33,528 nt of DNA from JBOGXF01 sp050694275 (GTDB taxonomy: Bacteria; Actinomycetota; CADDZG01; WHSQ01): NCBI GenBank assembly GCA_050694275.1, contig JBOGXF010000004.1, forward strand, positions 1-33,528. Direction: 5' to 3'. Shown in pieces: positions 7,530 through 14,630 of the stretch; within the stretch, counting starts at the first letter, position 1, and every line of letters starts with the position of its first letter. Made by a program: the position numbers and the translations under genes. The notes below the pieces were generated by a model, which worked only from the letters and a program-made list of their open reading frames with translations, ran no database searches and was not told the origin of the DNA.

Positions 7530-7927
7530 TCGGGCTTGGCGTCGAGGTAGGCGGAAAAGGCGACGATCCGGACTTCGGGAGCGATCGCTCTCAGAATGTG
7601 AGCGGTTTTCTCACCGTTCATCCGTGGCATGGCGTAGTCGAGAATGACGAACGAGGGACTGTGTTGTTTGACGATGGTAACGGCCTCGACTCCGTTGGCC
7701 GCTTCGCCTACGACCTCGAACCCTTCGAGCTCGAACATGAGCCGAAGGGCGTGTCGGATGTCCTCGTCGTCGTCGACGATCGCGACCGTCCGGCCCAGCC
7801 CATCGGCGGCCGCGACGGGGGCCGAGACCTCGAGAAGTGGGCTCGCGCACACGGGACAGGTGAGCTCCGCGTCGTGGTCGAGGTAGAGCCGCCGGCGGCA
7901 GCGGATGCAGAGCGCGGCGAGAGTCAT
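7427..7927 (-). CDS. Zinc-ribbon plus receiver-domain response regulator
   Basis: This 166-residue protein has an N-terminal zinc ribbon (C7-x2-C10 and C24-x2-C27) fused to a CheY-like receiver domain. The receiver has the acidic pocket D52-D53, phospho-acceptor Asp97 in ILDYAMP, Ser125 and Lys141. No DNA-binding output domain follows, so signal output must go through protein contacts or the ribbon. No histidine kinase lies nearby. The ATG at 7925-7927 has only a weak ribosome site (CAGGG). The DUF72 gene begins at or within its 3' end. Confidence 0.85.
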   Translation of the reverse strand: MTLAALCIRCRRRLYLDHDAELTCPVCASPLLEVSAPVAAADGLGRTVAIVDDDEDIRHALRLMFELEGFEVVGEAANGVEAVTIVKQHSPSFVILDYAMPRMNGEKTAHILRAIAPEVRIVAFSAYLDAKPEWADTFLNKDRIADVAGLLETLLTVELGVRPQEV

Positions 7928-8055
7928 GAGCCCTGCTTCGTCAGGATGTGATGCCCGTATTGGATCCGGCGCAACGTCCCCCTCCTCAAAAGCGTTTCGT
8001 AGTCGTCACACTACAGCACCGGGTCAATAGCTTGCCCCGCTTGGACCCCCATCCA
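7928..8055. other. Intergenic gap
   Basis: About 130 bases between two minus-strand genes. It must carry the promoter of the response regulator; I see no clear hairpin or -10/-35 pair. Confidence 0.4.
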
Positions 8056-9042
8056 TCAGCGCTTTATCACCCGGGCTTTCCGGGGGCGGGCGTCGAGATC
8101 TTTCATCGCCTGCTGGATCGACTGCCCCGGGCCCCGGGCGACCGGGAGGAAGGGGTCGCCCGCCTTCTCGATGCGAGCCATCATGGACGTGATCGTGAGG
8201 TCTGCGGGCTCGATGTCGTCGATCTCGTTCCATTCGAAGGGGGCCGAGACCGTCGCTCCCGACTCTGGGCGGACGGAATACGCGGCCGCGATGTTGGCCC
8301 CCTCGCGATTCATGTTGACGTCGAGGAACACCTTGCCGGTGCGCTTCGACACTTCCCATTCGAGCGTCGTGGTGGCCGGGTCGGCGTCATGTACGAGCTC
8401 GGAAACCGCGCCCACCAGACCCCGCACCTCGTCGTAAGTCGCGCTCCCATCCAGTGGAAGCATGATCTGCATGCCTGTGGCACCGGACGTCTTCGGGTAG
8501 GACTCGAGTCCCACCCGATCGAGCACGAGCTTCACGAGCGAAGCGACGTGTCTAACCTCGTCCCACGCCGCCGGTTCGAACGGATCGAGATCGAAGAATG
8601 CGTAGGTCGGGTGCTTTTGGTCCGTGCCCTTGCCGTGCAGGGGGTGGAATTCGATGCAGCCGAGATTCACCACGTACAGGATCTCGGCCGGATCGGTAAC
8701 GGCGAGAAAATTGATCATCTTGCCCTCGGCGGCGACCGGGATGCGCGGCATCCAGTCGGGCGTGTGCGCCGGAGCGTTCTTCTCGTAGAAGAAATCTCCC
8801 GCGATTCCATCCGGCATGCGCTTGAGCGTGAGGGGTCGGTCTGCCACGTGAGGAAGCATGGTGGGAGAAACATTGAAGTAGTAGTTGAGAAGGTCTCCCT
8901 TAGTGAATCCTTCCTCGGGCCAGTAGACCTTGTCCAGATTGGAAAGCCTCAGCTCACGCTCGCCGGCGCGCGCGTACCATTGCTCGCCGCGCTCAACGGC
9001 GGGGAGCTCTACCGGAAACGAGACGGTTGTCGCGACGCCCAC
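8056..9042 (-). CDS. ligD: Stand-alone LigD polymerase (primase-polymerase) domain
   Basis: The 328-residue product is the archaeo-eukaryotic primase-like polymerase module of LigD. It has the N-terminal LSNLDKVYWPEEG, LKRMPDG, the metal-binding FFDLDP (D151, D153), KTSGATGMQIMLPL (Ser186 region) and a third acidic residue, D241, in VFLDVNMN. In end joining this module adds ribonucleotides or fills gaps at Ku-bound ends. Here it is separate from the phosphoesterase-ligase encoded at 4331-5878, as in several actinobacteria. The start is GTG at 9042. There is no ribosome site, but TATCGT lies eight bases upstream, suggesting a leaderless mRNA. It is divergent from the PfpI-like gene. Confidence 0.9.
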   Translation of the reverse strand: MGVATTVSFPVELPAVERGEQWYARAGERELRLSNLDKVYWPEEGFTKGDLLNYYFNVSPTMLPHVADRPLTLKRMPDGIAGDFFYEKNAPAHTPDWMPRIPVAAEGKMINFLAVTDPAEILYVVNLGCIEFHPLHGKGTDQKHPTYAFFDLDPFEPAAWDEVRHVASLVKLVLDRVGLESYPKTSGATGMQIMLPLDGSATYDEVRGLVGAVSELVHDADPATTTLEWEVSKRTGKVFLDVNMNREGANIAAAYSVRPESGATVSAPFEWNEIDDIEPADLTITSMMARIEKAGDPFLPVARGPGQSIQQAMKDLDARPRKARVIKR

Positions 9043-9050
9043 AGGGGTAC
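9026..9050 (+). promoter_or_regulatory. Possible SigB/SigF-type promoter of the PfpI-like gene
   Basis: GTTG (9026-9029), 15 bases, then GGGTAC (9045-9050) is one mismatch from the GTTT-N15-GGGTA pattern. It lies about 50 bases upstream of a PfpI/GSP18-like gene, whose relatives are SigB-controlled in Bacillus. It overlaps the start of the divergent polymerase gene. Confidence 0.4.
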
Positions 9051-9056
9051 ACGATA
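9051..9056 (-). promoter_or_regulatory. -10 box for the LigD polymerase gene
   Basis: TATCGT on the minus strand, eight bases before GTG 9042; no ribosome-binding site is present. Confidence 0.4.
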
Positions 9057-9098
9057 AGGGTCCGCCGGGGACGTTTTCGCTATCAGGAGGTGAGGACC

Positions 9099-9614
9099 AT
9101 GGCCAAGATCGCCTTCATCCTCGATCAGATGTTCGAGGATTCGGAGTTCAAGTTCCCCTACGACGGGGTCAAGGCCGCCGGACACGACCCGGTGGTGATC
9201 GGGTCCGAGACCGGCAAGAAGCTCGAGGGAAAGAAGGGCAACGAGATCGTCGACGCCGACGTCGCGATCTCCGAAGTCACTCCAGAGGAGTTCGACGCTC
9301 TCGTGATCCCCGGCGGCTATTCGCCGGACAAGCTCCGGACCGACCCAGAGATGGTCAAGTTCACGCGATCGATTTACGACGCGGGCAAGCCCGTGGCCGC
9401 GATCTGCCACGCCGGGTGGATGCTGGCCGAGGCCGACATCCTGCGCGGCAAAAGAGTGACGTCCTATCACTCGATCAAGACCGACCTGATCAACGCGGGA
9501 GCCGACTGGGTCGACCAAGAGGTAGTCGAGGACGGCAACCTCATCACATCGCGCCGGCCCGACGACCTCGAGGCGTTTACGAAATCCCTGCTCGCCCAGG
9601 TCGAAAGAAGTTAG
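9099..9614 (+). CDS. PfpI/DJ-1 superfamily stress protein (GSP18/YfkM-like)
   Basis: This 171-residue protein is a class I glutamine-amidotransferase-like/DJ-1 family member. The nucleophile-elbow cysteine is Cys103 in AAICHAGWML, followed by His104, with a conserved acidic residue (Glu13) near the N-terminus and ALVIPGGYSPDKLR (67-80). Members act as proteases, deglycases or chaperones; the precise activity is disputed for the family. The ATG at 9099 has an excellent ribosome site, AGGAGGTGAGG. It is a single gene, possibly under a SigB-like promoter, and converges on the aquaporin gene. Confidence 0.88.
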   Translation: MAKIAFILDQMFEDSEFKFPYDGVKAAGHDPVVIGSETGKKLEGKKGNEIVDADVAISEVTPEEFDALVIPGGYSPDKLRTDPEMVKFTRSIYDAGKPVAAICHAGWMLAEADILRGKRVTSYHSIKTDLINAGADWVDQEVVEDGNLITSRRPDDLEAFTKSLLAQVERS

Positions 9615-9634
9615 TCCCTAGCTCCTTACTCGAC

Positions 9635-10573
9635 TCACGGACCCATCGCCCCGGGGGGCGGCGTTGCCGCGCCGGGTTGGGGAGCGGGGGCCACGCCCTC
9701 GAGCCCGGTAACGGTCTCGTAGATCAGAGCCGCCGCGGTTGCTCCCAGTAACGGACCCGCCGCGTACACGACGAGGTCCCCCCACGGGATGTTGCCGACA
9801 TCGTATGGAAGCGACGCGACCAAGGGCCCGAGGCTCCGGGCGAAGTTGGCCGATCCGCCGGTCGCGAAGCCGGTAACGAGGATGCCCGCGCCGAGGCCGA
9901 GGCCGATGATGAGGCCGGACCAGCCCTTCGGCGCACGCGGGTCGATTGCGACCGCCATGATCGCGGTCATGAGGATGAAGCCGATGAACGCTTCCGCCAG
10001 GATGGCATTGTAGGTATCGATGTTCTCTTGCACGACGGTGGCCCCGAACAAGATGTCGGTCTCTCCGATGAATGCCCCCGTCTCCTGATAGATCCCTGCG
10101 ACCACGAACGCGCCGGCGATTCCGCCGAGGACCTGCGCGACCCAGTACGGAACTACCTCGACCCACTTGAAGCGTCGCGCCACCGCGAGCGCGAAGGTCA
10201 CGGCGGGATTGAAGTGCGCCCCCGATACTCCGCCGAACGCGTACACGAGGACGGCGAGCGCCGTGGCGAAGGCGAACGCGACCGGCATCAAGTCGGCCAG
10301 GGAGTTGCCGAGGAGGTTGCCGAACACTGCTTCCTCTCCCGGCGCCCCGCCGAGGAACTGAGACAGATCGCCGAGGCGCGTCAGCGGGCCGACCGCGAGC
10401 ACGGTCGCCGTCCCCGTGCCGATTCCGACGAACACGAGCGTGCCGACAAACTCGGCCGACAGGCGGCGGAACAGAGACGCTTCGCCTGTGTCAAACGGTG
10501 TGGGCGCCCGGGTCTCTTGGGCGGCCGGTTCCTCCACTGCTGCTTCGTCGTTGCCCGGATGGCGGTCGACCAT
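9635..10573 (-). CDS. Aquaporin/MIP-family channel with a changed second NPA box
   Basis: The product has 312 residues with six membrane helices. The first half-helix carries the normal SGAHFNPAVT (NPA at 122-124). The second reads GGSANFARSLGP (243-248 region): the usual NPA has become NFA, while the following Arg of the selectivity filter is kept. The loop between helices 1 and 2 is long (about residues 60-90), and both termini are extended, the C-terminus being Pro/Ala-rich. Water or small neutral solutes such as glycerol are likely. The ATG at 10573 is chosen for its AAGGAGAG site seven bases upstream; an upstream start would add 11 residues. Confidence 0.85.
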   Translation of the reverse strand: MVDRHPGNDEAAVEEPAAQETRAPTPFDTGEASLFRRLSAEFVGTLVFVGIGTGTATVLAVGPLTRLGDLSQFLGGAPGEEAVFGNLLGNSLADLMPVAFAFATALAVLVYAFGGVSGAHFNPAVTFALAVARRFKWVEVVPYWVAQVLGGIAGAFVVAGIYQETGAFIGETDILFGATVVQENIDTYNAILAEAFIGFILMTAIMAVAIDPRAPKGWSGLIIGLGLGAGILVTGFATGGSANFARSLGPLVASLPYDVGNIPWGDLVVYAAGPLLGATAAALIYETVTGLEGVAPAPQPGAATPPPGAMGP

Positions 10574-10619
10574 GACTCTCCTTTCGTTCGGGAGCGCGTC
10601 GGCCACAGCTTAGGCGGTG

Positions 10620-10638
10620 ACCGGGATTCGGTCCCGGT
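10620..10638 (-). terminator. Small hairpin after the MogA/MoaB gene
   Basis: ACCGGGA (10620-10626) pairs with TCCCGGT (10632-10638) around TTCGG, starting four bases after the stop codon at 10642. There is no T tract, so it may be a weak terminator or attenuator before the aquaporin gene. Confidence 0.4.
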
Positions 10639-10641
10639 GTA

Positions 10642-11145
10642 CTACTGCGCGCGGTGCTCGGTGTCTCCCTTGAGCAAGTCGAGCGCATGAGGCAGGACCG
10701 GAAGGATCGCCTCGAGGCTCTCTCGTACCCCCTTGGGGCTGCCGGGGAGATTGACGACGAGCGTCTTGCCGGCGGCGCCCGCGACGGATCGGGAGAGCGC
10801 GGCCATGGGCGTGTGGGCAAGCCCTGCGGCGCGCATGAGCTCGCCGATCCCCGGGGCGGGCCGCTCGATGACCTCGAGCGATGCCTCGGGGGTGACGTCT
10901 CGGGGGCCGAGCCCCGTGCCTCCGGTCGTGACCACGAGAGCGACGCCATGGGCGACGAAGTCGCGGAGCCGAGAAACGATCGCGTCCCTATCGTCAGGAA
11001 CCACGGCGCGATCGATCTTGTCAAAACCCTGCCCTTCGAGCAGCGCCTGCGCGGCGTCGCCGGACGCGTCCTCCCGGGAGCCGCTCGCAACCCCGTCGCT
11101 GACCGTGACGATTGCCACCCTGCGTGCTGATTCTCTCTCCGGCAT
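10642..11145 (-). CDS. Molybdopterin adenylyltransferase family protein (MogA/MoaB)
   Basis: The product has 167 residues, a typical size for the MoCF/Mog fold. It carries RVAIVTVSDG near the N-terminus, the family hallmark TTGGTGLGPRDVTPEA, and NLPGSPKGVRESLEAILPVLPHALDLL, which matches the C-terminal MPT-binding end. It would adenylylate molybdopterin before metal insertion. It thus complements moaA and moaE, 3.5 kb downstream of it. The ATG at 11145 is chosen; GTG one codon earlier is also possible. TACCAT lies five to eight bases upstream, so the message is probably leaderless. Confidence 0.88.
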   Translation of the reverse strand: MPERESARRVAIVTVSDGVASGSREDASGDAAQALLEGQGFDKIDRAVVPDDRDAIVSRLRDFVAHGVALVVTTGGTGLGPRDVTPEASLEVIERPAPGIGELMRAAGLAHTPMAALSRSVAGAAGKTLVVNLPGSPKGVRESLEAILPVLPHALDLLKGDTEHRAQ

Positions 11146-11153
11146 CACAGGGG

Positions 11154-11159
11154 ATGGTA
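11154..11159 (-). promoter_or_regulatory. -10 box for the MogA/MoaB gene
   Basis: TACCAT on the minus strand, five bases before GTG 11148 and eight before ATG 11145; no ribosome-binding site is seen. Confidence 0.4.
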
Positions 11160-11247
11160 AGGGAGCAGGTGAGTCGAATCCGCAGGAACCGAGGGAGGTC
11201 ATGTCGAAGCGTTGCCTTGAAGCTCGGCGTCGTAGAGGGGCGGATCG

Positions 11248-12339
11248 ATGAGTCGAGGCGGACGGATGCTTGCAATCGTTCTCTGTTGCCTCGTCCTTCT
11301 GGCGACCGGGTCGCACGCAACCTCTCAGCGGCCGATCGGCGATACGCGTGTATTCGCCCGAGTGCCAGAGCCGGGGATGCCCGAGGGCATCGCGGTAAGA
11401 GACGGGCTCGCCTACGTGGGCTCCCATGTGTCCGTCCGCGGGAACTCGGGCGCGGGCCCGTCGAAGATCTTCCTATACGACCTCCGGACCGGGAAGCGAC
11501 GCGGCGCTATCACGATCCGGGGACAGAAGAAGGACGAGACCCACGGCATCCTGGGGATGGCGTTCGATGCCTCCGGCGACCTGTTCGTGCTGGACCGGAA
11601 CCCTCCGCGGATGCTGAGGATCGATGTCTCTGCGTCCCCCCCGAAGCAGACGACGCATGCGACCTTCCCCGACCTCGCGCCGTGCCACTCGTCGGATGAG
11701 CCGTGTTCGCCGACGACTATCGACGCGGCCCCGTTCCCGGACTACTTCGCCTTCGACGGGGCCGGGAACGCGTACGTCACCGACCTCGAGCAGGCGGCGA
11801 TCTTCCTGGTGCCGCCCAAGGGGGGAAAGGCGAAGATCTTCTTCGCCGACGCTCGTCTCGACAGCATCTTCGGGCGGAACGGCATCGCCGTGGATCCAGG
11901 CCGTAAGAAGCTGTACTTCGCGATGACCGGCTCGATCCAGCCGACCGAACCGACCCAGGGCCTCATTTACACGCTTCCCTTGAAGCCGCGAGTCAAGGCG
12001 GACGATGTCGAGGTCTTCTTCCACTATCTCGAGCCGGCCACCGGCCCCGACGGGATCGCGTTCGGTCGCTCGGGCAAGCTCTACGTCGCGCTCGCCGGCT
12101 CCAATCAAGTGTCGATCCTGAACCCGGACGGCAGCGAGGAGATGCGCTTTCCGACCGCAGTCGAGAACGAGCAGCAAGGGACCCCCTACGACCTCCCCGC
12201 GAGCATCGCGTTCGACGGGAAGGGTTCGTTACTGGTGACCAACCAGAGCTTCTTTGCGGCCAACCCTGATAACTGGGTCGTCTTCGACGTCTTTGTCGAC
12301 GACGTCGCCCTGCCACTCATCGAGCCGCGCATTCCCTGA
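11248..12339 (+). CDS. Secreted SMP-30/NHL-type beta-propeller protein
   Basis: The 363-residue protein begins with a signal peptide (Arg-rich start, hydrophobic core at residues 8-19, cleavage near residue 25). The mature part has repeated beta-propeller blade motifs of the form GMAFDASGDLFVLDR, YFAFDGAGNAYVTDLE, NGIAVDPGRKKLYFA, DGIAFGRSGKLYVALAG and ASIAFDGKGSLLVTNQ. This is the SMP-30/gluconolactonase-NHL pattern. It has two cysteines close together (about 147 and 155) that could form a disulfide outside the cell. No catalytic residue set was assigned. The ATG at 11248 has AGAGGGG upstream. It is divergent from the mog gene. Confidence 0.75.
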   Translation: MSRGGRMLAIVLCCLVLLATGSHATSQRPIGDTRVFARVPEPGMPEGIAVRDGLAYVGSHVSVRGNSGAGPSKIFLYDLRTGKRRGAITIRGQKKDETHGILGMAFDASGDLFVLDRNPPRMLRIDVSASPPKQTTHATFPDLAPCHSSDEPCSPTTIDAAPFPDYFAFDGAGNAYVTDLEQAAIFLVPPKGGKAKIFFADARLDSIFGRNGIAVDPGRKKLYFAMTGSIQPTEPTQGLIYTLPLKPRVKADDVEVFFHYLEPATGPDGIAFGRSGKLYVALAGSNQVSILNPDGSEEMRFPTAVENEQQGTPYDLPASIAFDGKGSLLVTNQSFFAANPDNWVVFDVFVDDVALPLIEPRIP

Positions 12340-12353
12340 TCCGAGATGGCGGG

Positions 12354-12818
12354 TCAAACGACCTCGTAGCTCGTCGTCACTTCGATAGCGCCCTCGATCG
12401 AGCGGGCCACCGGGCACTTGCTCGCGTGGAAGCCGTGTACGCGCTCGACGACGGCGGGATCCGTGCCCTCAGCCGCAAGTTTGTAGTGCGCGTGAATGCG
12501 TTTCACGACGAGTACCTTGCCCTCGAGTTCGATCTCACCGGTCACCTCGCTGGTGAGCTTTCCGCCGCTTGCGTCGATGCCGCGCGCTTCCAGCGCGCCC
12601 CCGAAGGTCCCGGTCAGTCACCCGGCGGCCGCGGCCACGAGATAGTCGAGAGTCGTGGCATCCGGGGGGAAATCCTCCGGCGAGACGCCGTAGTGCTCGG
12701 CGATCTCGGAGTGGACGCCGAACGTTATCGGGCGGTCCAGCCCGGGCAGGCGCGCTTCGCGCAACGGCCCCTTGTTGCGAACGACCTGGACTTTCGACCT
12801 GTAGACGACCTCGCCCAT
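12354..12818 (-). CDS. OsmC-family peroxidase, probable selenoprotein (in-frame TGA = Sec67)
   Basis: A single frame of 155 codons runs from ATG 12818 to 12354, interrupted only by TGA at 12618-12620. Residues 1-66 and 68-154 together make one full-length OsmC/Ohr-family protein. The TGA falls exactly where the family has its peroxidatic cysteine (...TLDYLVAAAAG-U-LTGTFGGALEARGI...). The resolving Cys135 in ASKCPVARS is kept. A hairpin follows the TGA with bacterial SECIS-like spacing (separate entry), and the next base is C, a weak termination context. Sequence after the TGA shows no decay, which argues against a pseudogene. The predicted role is selenol-based reduction of organic hydroperoxides. 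It is the last gene of the moaA operon, with GGAGG seven bases before the ATG. The alternatives are a broken gene or a base error. Confidence 0.75.
12582..12598 (-). promoter_or_regulatory. Putative bacterial SECIS hairpin
   Basis: On the minus strand the 7-bp stem GCGCGCT (12598-12592) and AGCGCGC (12588-12582) encloses the loop GGA (12591-12589). The loop begins 27 bases after the TGA at 12620-12618. Known bacterial SECIS elements place the apical loop about 16-37 bases downstream and have a G among the first loop bases; both hold here. Confidence 0.65.
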
Positions 12819-12853
12819 GAGAGAGCCTCCGTTCAGAACGGTCCAGATTGCAC

Positions 12854-13648
12854 CTAGCTTTGCACGCTGTTGAGGGCCCCACCGTCGACCAAGACGGTCA
12901 CCCCGCTGACGTACGAGGCGCGTTCGGAAGAGAGGAACGCGACGACGTCCCCGAGCTCGCGCGGTTTCCCCAATCGGCCGAGAGGTATCCGCGCGACGGT
13001 GTCGGCCCGGACCTGCTCGACGGTGGAACCGGTTCGGCGGGCGGTCGCCTCGTTGAGCTCTTCGAGCCGATCGGTGTCGATGCGGCCGGGGGCGACGCAC
13101 AGCACGCGCACGCCGTCCGCTGCGAGCTCCTTTGAAATGGTCTTCGCGAGGCCGAGGACGGCAGCGCGCATCATGTTCGACAGCAGGAGGCCAGGGATCA
13201 CTTCCTTGGTCGAGGCAGAAGTTATGAACACGATGACTCCGCCGCCGCGCTCTCGCATCGACGGAAGGACGGCTTTGACTAGTCGCCACGCCGACGCGGT
13301 GGTCAGCGTGAAGGCCCCCGTGAGCTCGTCGTCGCCGAGGTCATCGAACGTGCCCGAAGGCGGGCCCCCGGCGTTCGCGACCAGGATGTCGATGCCGCCG
13401 AGCTCGGAAACGACGTTTTCCGCGGCCGGCACGATCGCGTGTGGATCGGTGACGTCGAGCGGAACCGCGAGCGCGCGGTCCCCGTTTGCCGCCTCGATCT
13501 CCTTGGCCGCCGCCTCTAGTGGTTCGGTCGATCGAGCAGAGAGCGCGACCGCTGCGCCCTCGGCCGCCAGCGACTCGGCGCACGCTCGGCCGATACCCGA
13601 GGACGCGCCGAGCACCCACGCGACCTTGTCTTGAAGACCCAGATCCAT
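12854..13648 (-). CDS. Atypical SDR-family oxidoreductase lacking the YxxxK pair
   Basis: This 264-residue Rossmann protein has GASSGIG (14-20), DVTD (about 66-69), NAGG (92-95) and a C-terminal ASYVSGVTVLVDGGA, all SDR hallmarks. The segment that should read YxxxK is SNMMR (157-161), so the catalytic Tyr is absent and Lys is Arg. Ser residues in ITSAS (143-146) remain. The same SNxxR pattern occurs in a subgroup of FabG-like SDRs, so this is probably an inherited feature rather than damage. The ATG has AAAGGAGG six bases upstream. It is the fourth gene of the moaA operon, 35 bases before the OsmC gene. Confidence 0.85.
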   Translation of the reverse strand: MDLGLQDKVAWVLGASSGIGRACAESLAAEGAAVALSARSTEPLEAAAKEIEAANGDRALAVPLDVTDPHAIVPAAENVVSELGGIDILVANAGGPPSGTFDDLGDDELTGAFTLTTASAWRLVKAVLPSMRERGGGVIVFITSASTKEVIPGLLLSNMMRAAVLGLAKTISKELAADGVRVLCVAPGRIDTDRLEELNEATARRTGSTVEQVRADTVARIPLGRLGKPRELGDVVAFLSSERASYVSGVTVLVDGGALNSVQS

Positions 13649-13649
13649 T

Positions 13650-14630
13650 TCAGTCCTCCTTTGCCGCGAGCACGATCTTGCCGAAGGTCTCGTTGCTCGC
13701 CATCCTCTCGTAGGCGCGTTCCGCCTCGGCCAACGGCAAGGTTTCGTCGATGGGGACCTCGAGCGCCCCACGCTCGAAAAGCGGGACAACTTCCCCCTCG
13801 AACGCCGCGGTAGCGAGCGCTTTTTCGTGATCGGGACGATTGCGCAGGGCCGTTCCCATGAGTCGGAGTCGCTTGCGCATGAACGCTCCGAGATCGAGTT
13901 CCGTCGCCGCTCCGGCGAGCAGGCCGACCAGGACGATACGTCCCTTGGGCCGGCACACCTCGACGTCACATCGGATGTAGTCGCCGCCGATCAGATCTAG
14001 CACGACGTCGACCTCGCCGATCCGGTCGGCCATGTCCGGGGAGGCGACGATGCCCTCGTCGAGGCCCAGTTCCTTGGCGCGGTCGAGCTTGTCCGGCGTG
14101 CGCGATGTCCCGACTGTGGTTGCTCCGATTGCGCGCGCGAGCTGTACCGCTGCGGTGCCCACTCCGCTGCCCACCCCATGGATCAGGACCCGTTCCCCCG
14201 GTCGCAGCCCGGCCTGGACGAGCATCGCGTCGTGCGCGGTGACGAAAACCTCTGGAACCCCGCCGGCCTCGACGAGATCGAGCGACCGCGGCACGCGCGC
14301 GCAGTGGTCTGCCGGCGTCACCACGTGGGTCGCCTGGCCCCCTCCGCCTACGATCCCGAAGACGTGATCGCCGATCTGAAGGGAGAAGACGTCGCTCCCG
14401 GTCGCGGCAACCGTACCCGCGAACTCCAGTCCGGGCACGTCCGACGGCCAGCCCGGTGGCGCCGGATAGTGACCGGCGCGCTGCATGAGGTCGGCGCGGT
14501 TGAGCCCGGCTCCGGCGACCTCGACCAGCACCTGGTGCGCGCGCGGCTGAGGATCGTCGCGCTCGACGACTTCGAGACGTCCCTCGACGATGGTGACTGC
14601 CTTCAGCGGTCTCCCTCCGCTCCCACCCAC
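13650..14630 (-). CDS. Zinc-independent quinone oxidoreductase (MDR superfamily)
   Basis: The protein has 326 residues counting from GTG 14630. It shows the quinone-oxidoreductase features NRADLMQRAGHYP (44-56), GLEFAGTV (67-74), GDHVFGIVGGGGQATHV (87-103) and the nucleotide fold VLIHGVGSGVGTAAVQLA (148-165). The structural zinc cysteines of alcohol dehydrogenases are missing. It should reduce quinones or enones with NADPH. Homologues start MKAV, which corresponds to a CTG at 14606 preceded by GGAGGGAGA and overlapping the moaE stop as CTGA. I kept the GTG as the outer limit, but CTG may be the true start. Only one base separates its stop from the next gene start. Confidence 0.85.
   Translation of the reverse strand: MGGSGGRPLKAVTIVEGRLEVVERDDPQPRAHQVLVEVAGAGLNRADLMQRAGHYPAPPGWPSDVPGLEFAGTVAATGSDVFSLQIGDHVFGIVGGGGQATHVVTPADHCARVPRSLDLVEAGGVPEVFVTAHDAMLVQAGLRPGERVLIHGVGSGVGTAAVQLARAIGATTVGTSRTPDKLDRAKELGLDEGIVASPDMADRIGEVDVVLDLIGGDYIRCDVEVCRPKGRIVLVGLLAGAATELDLGAFMRKRLRLMGTALRNRPDHEKALATAAFEGEVVPLFERGALEVPIDETLPLAEAERAYERMASNETFGKIVLAAKED

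Noticed and set aside
12354..12620. OsmC gene as a pseudogene or as two separate small genes
   Set aside because: The frame is the same on both sides of the TGA, no other lesion is present, and the TGA is exactly at the catalytic Cys with a SECIS-like hairpin after it. A random nonsense mutation landing there is less likely, though not excluded.
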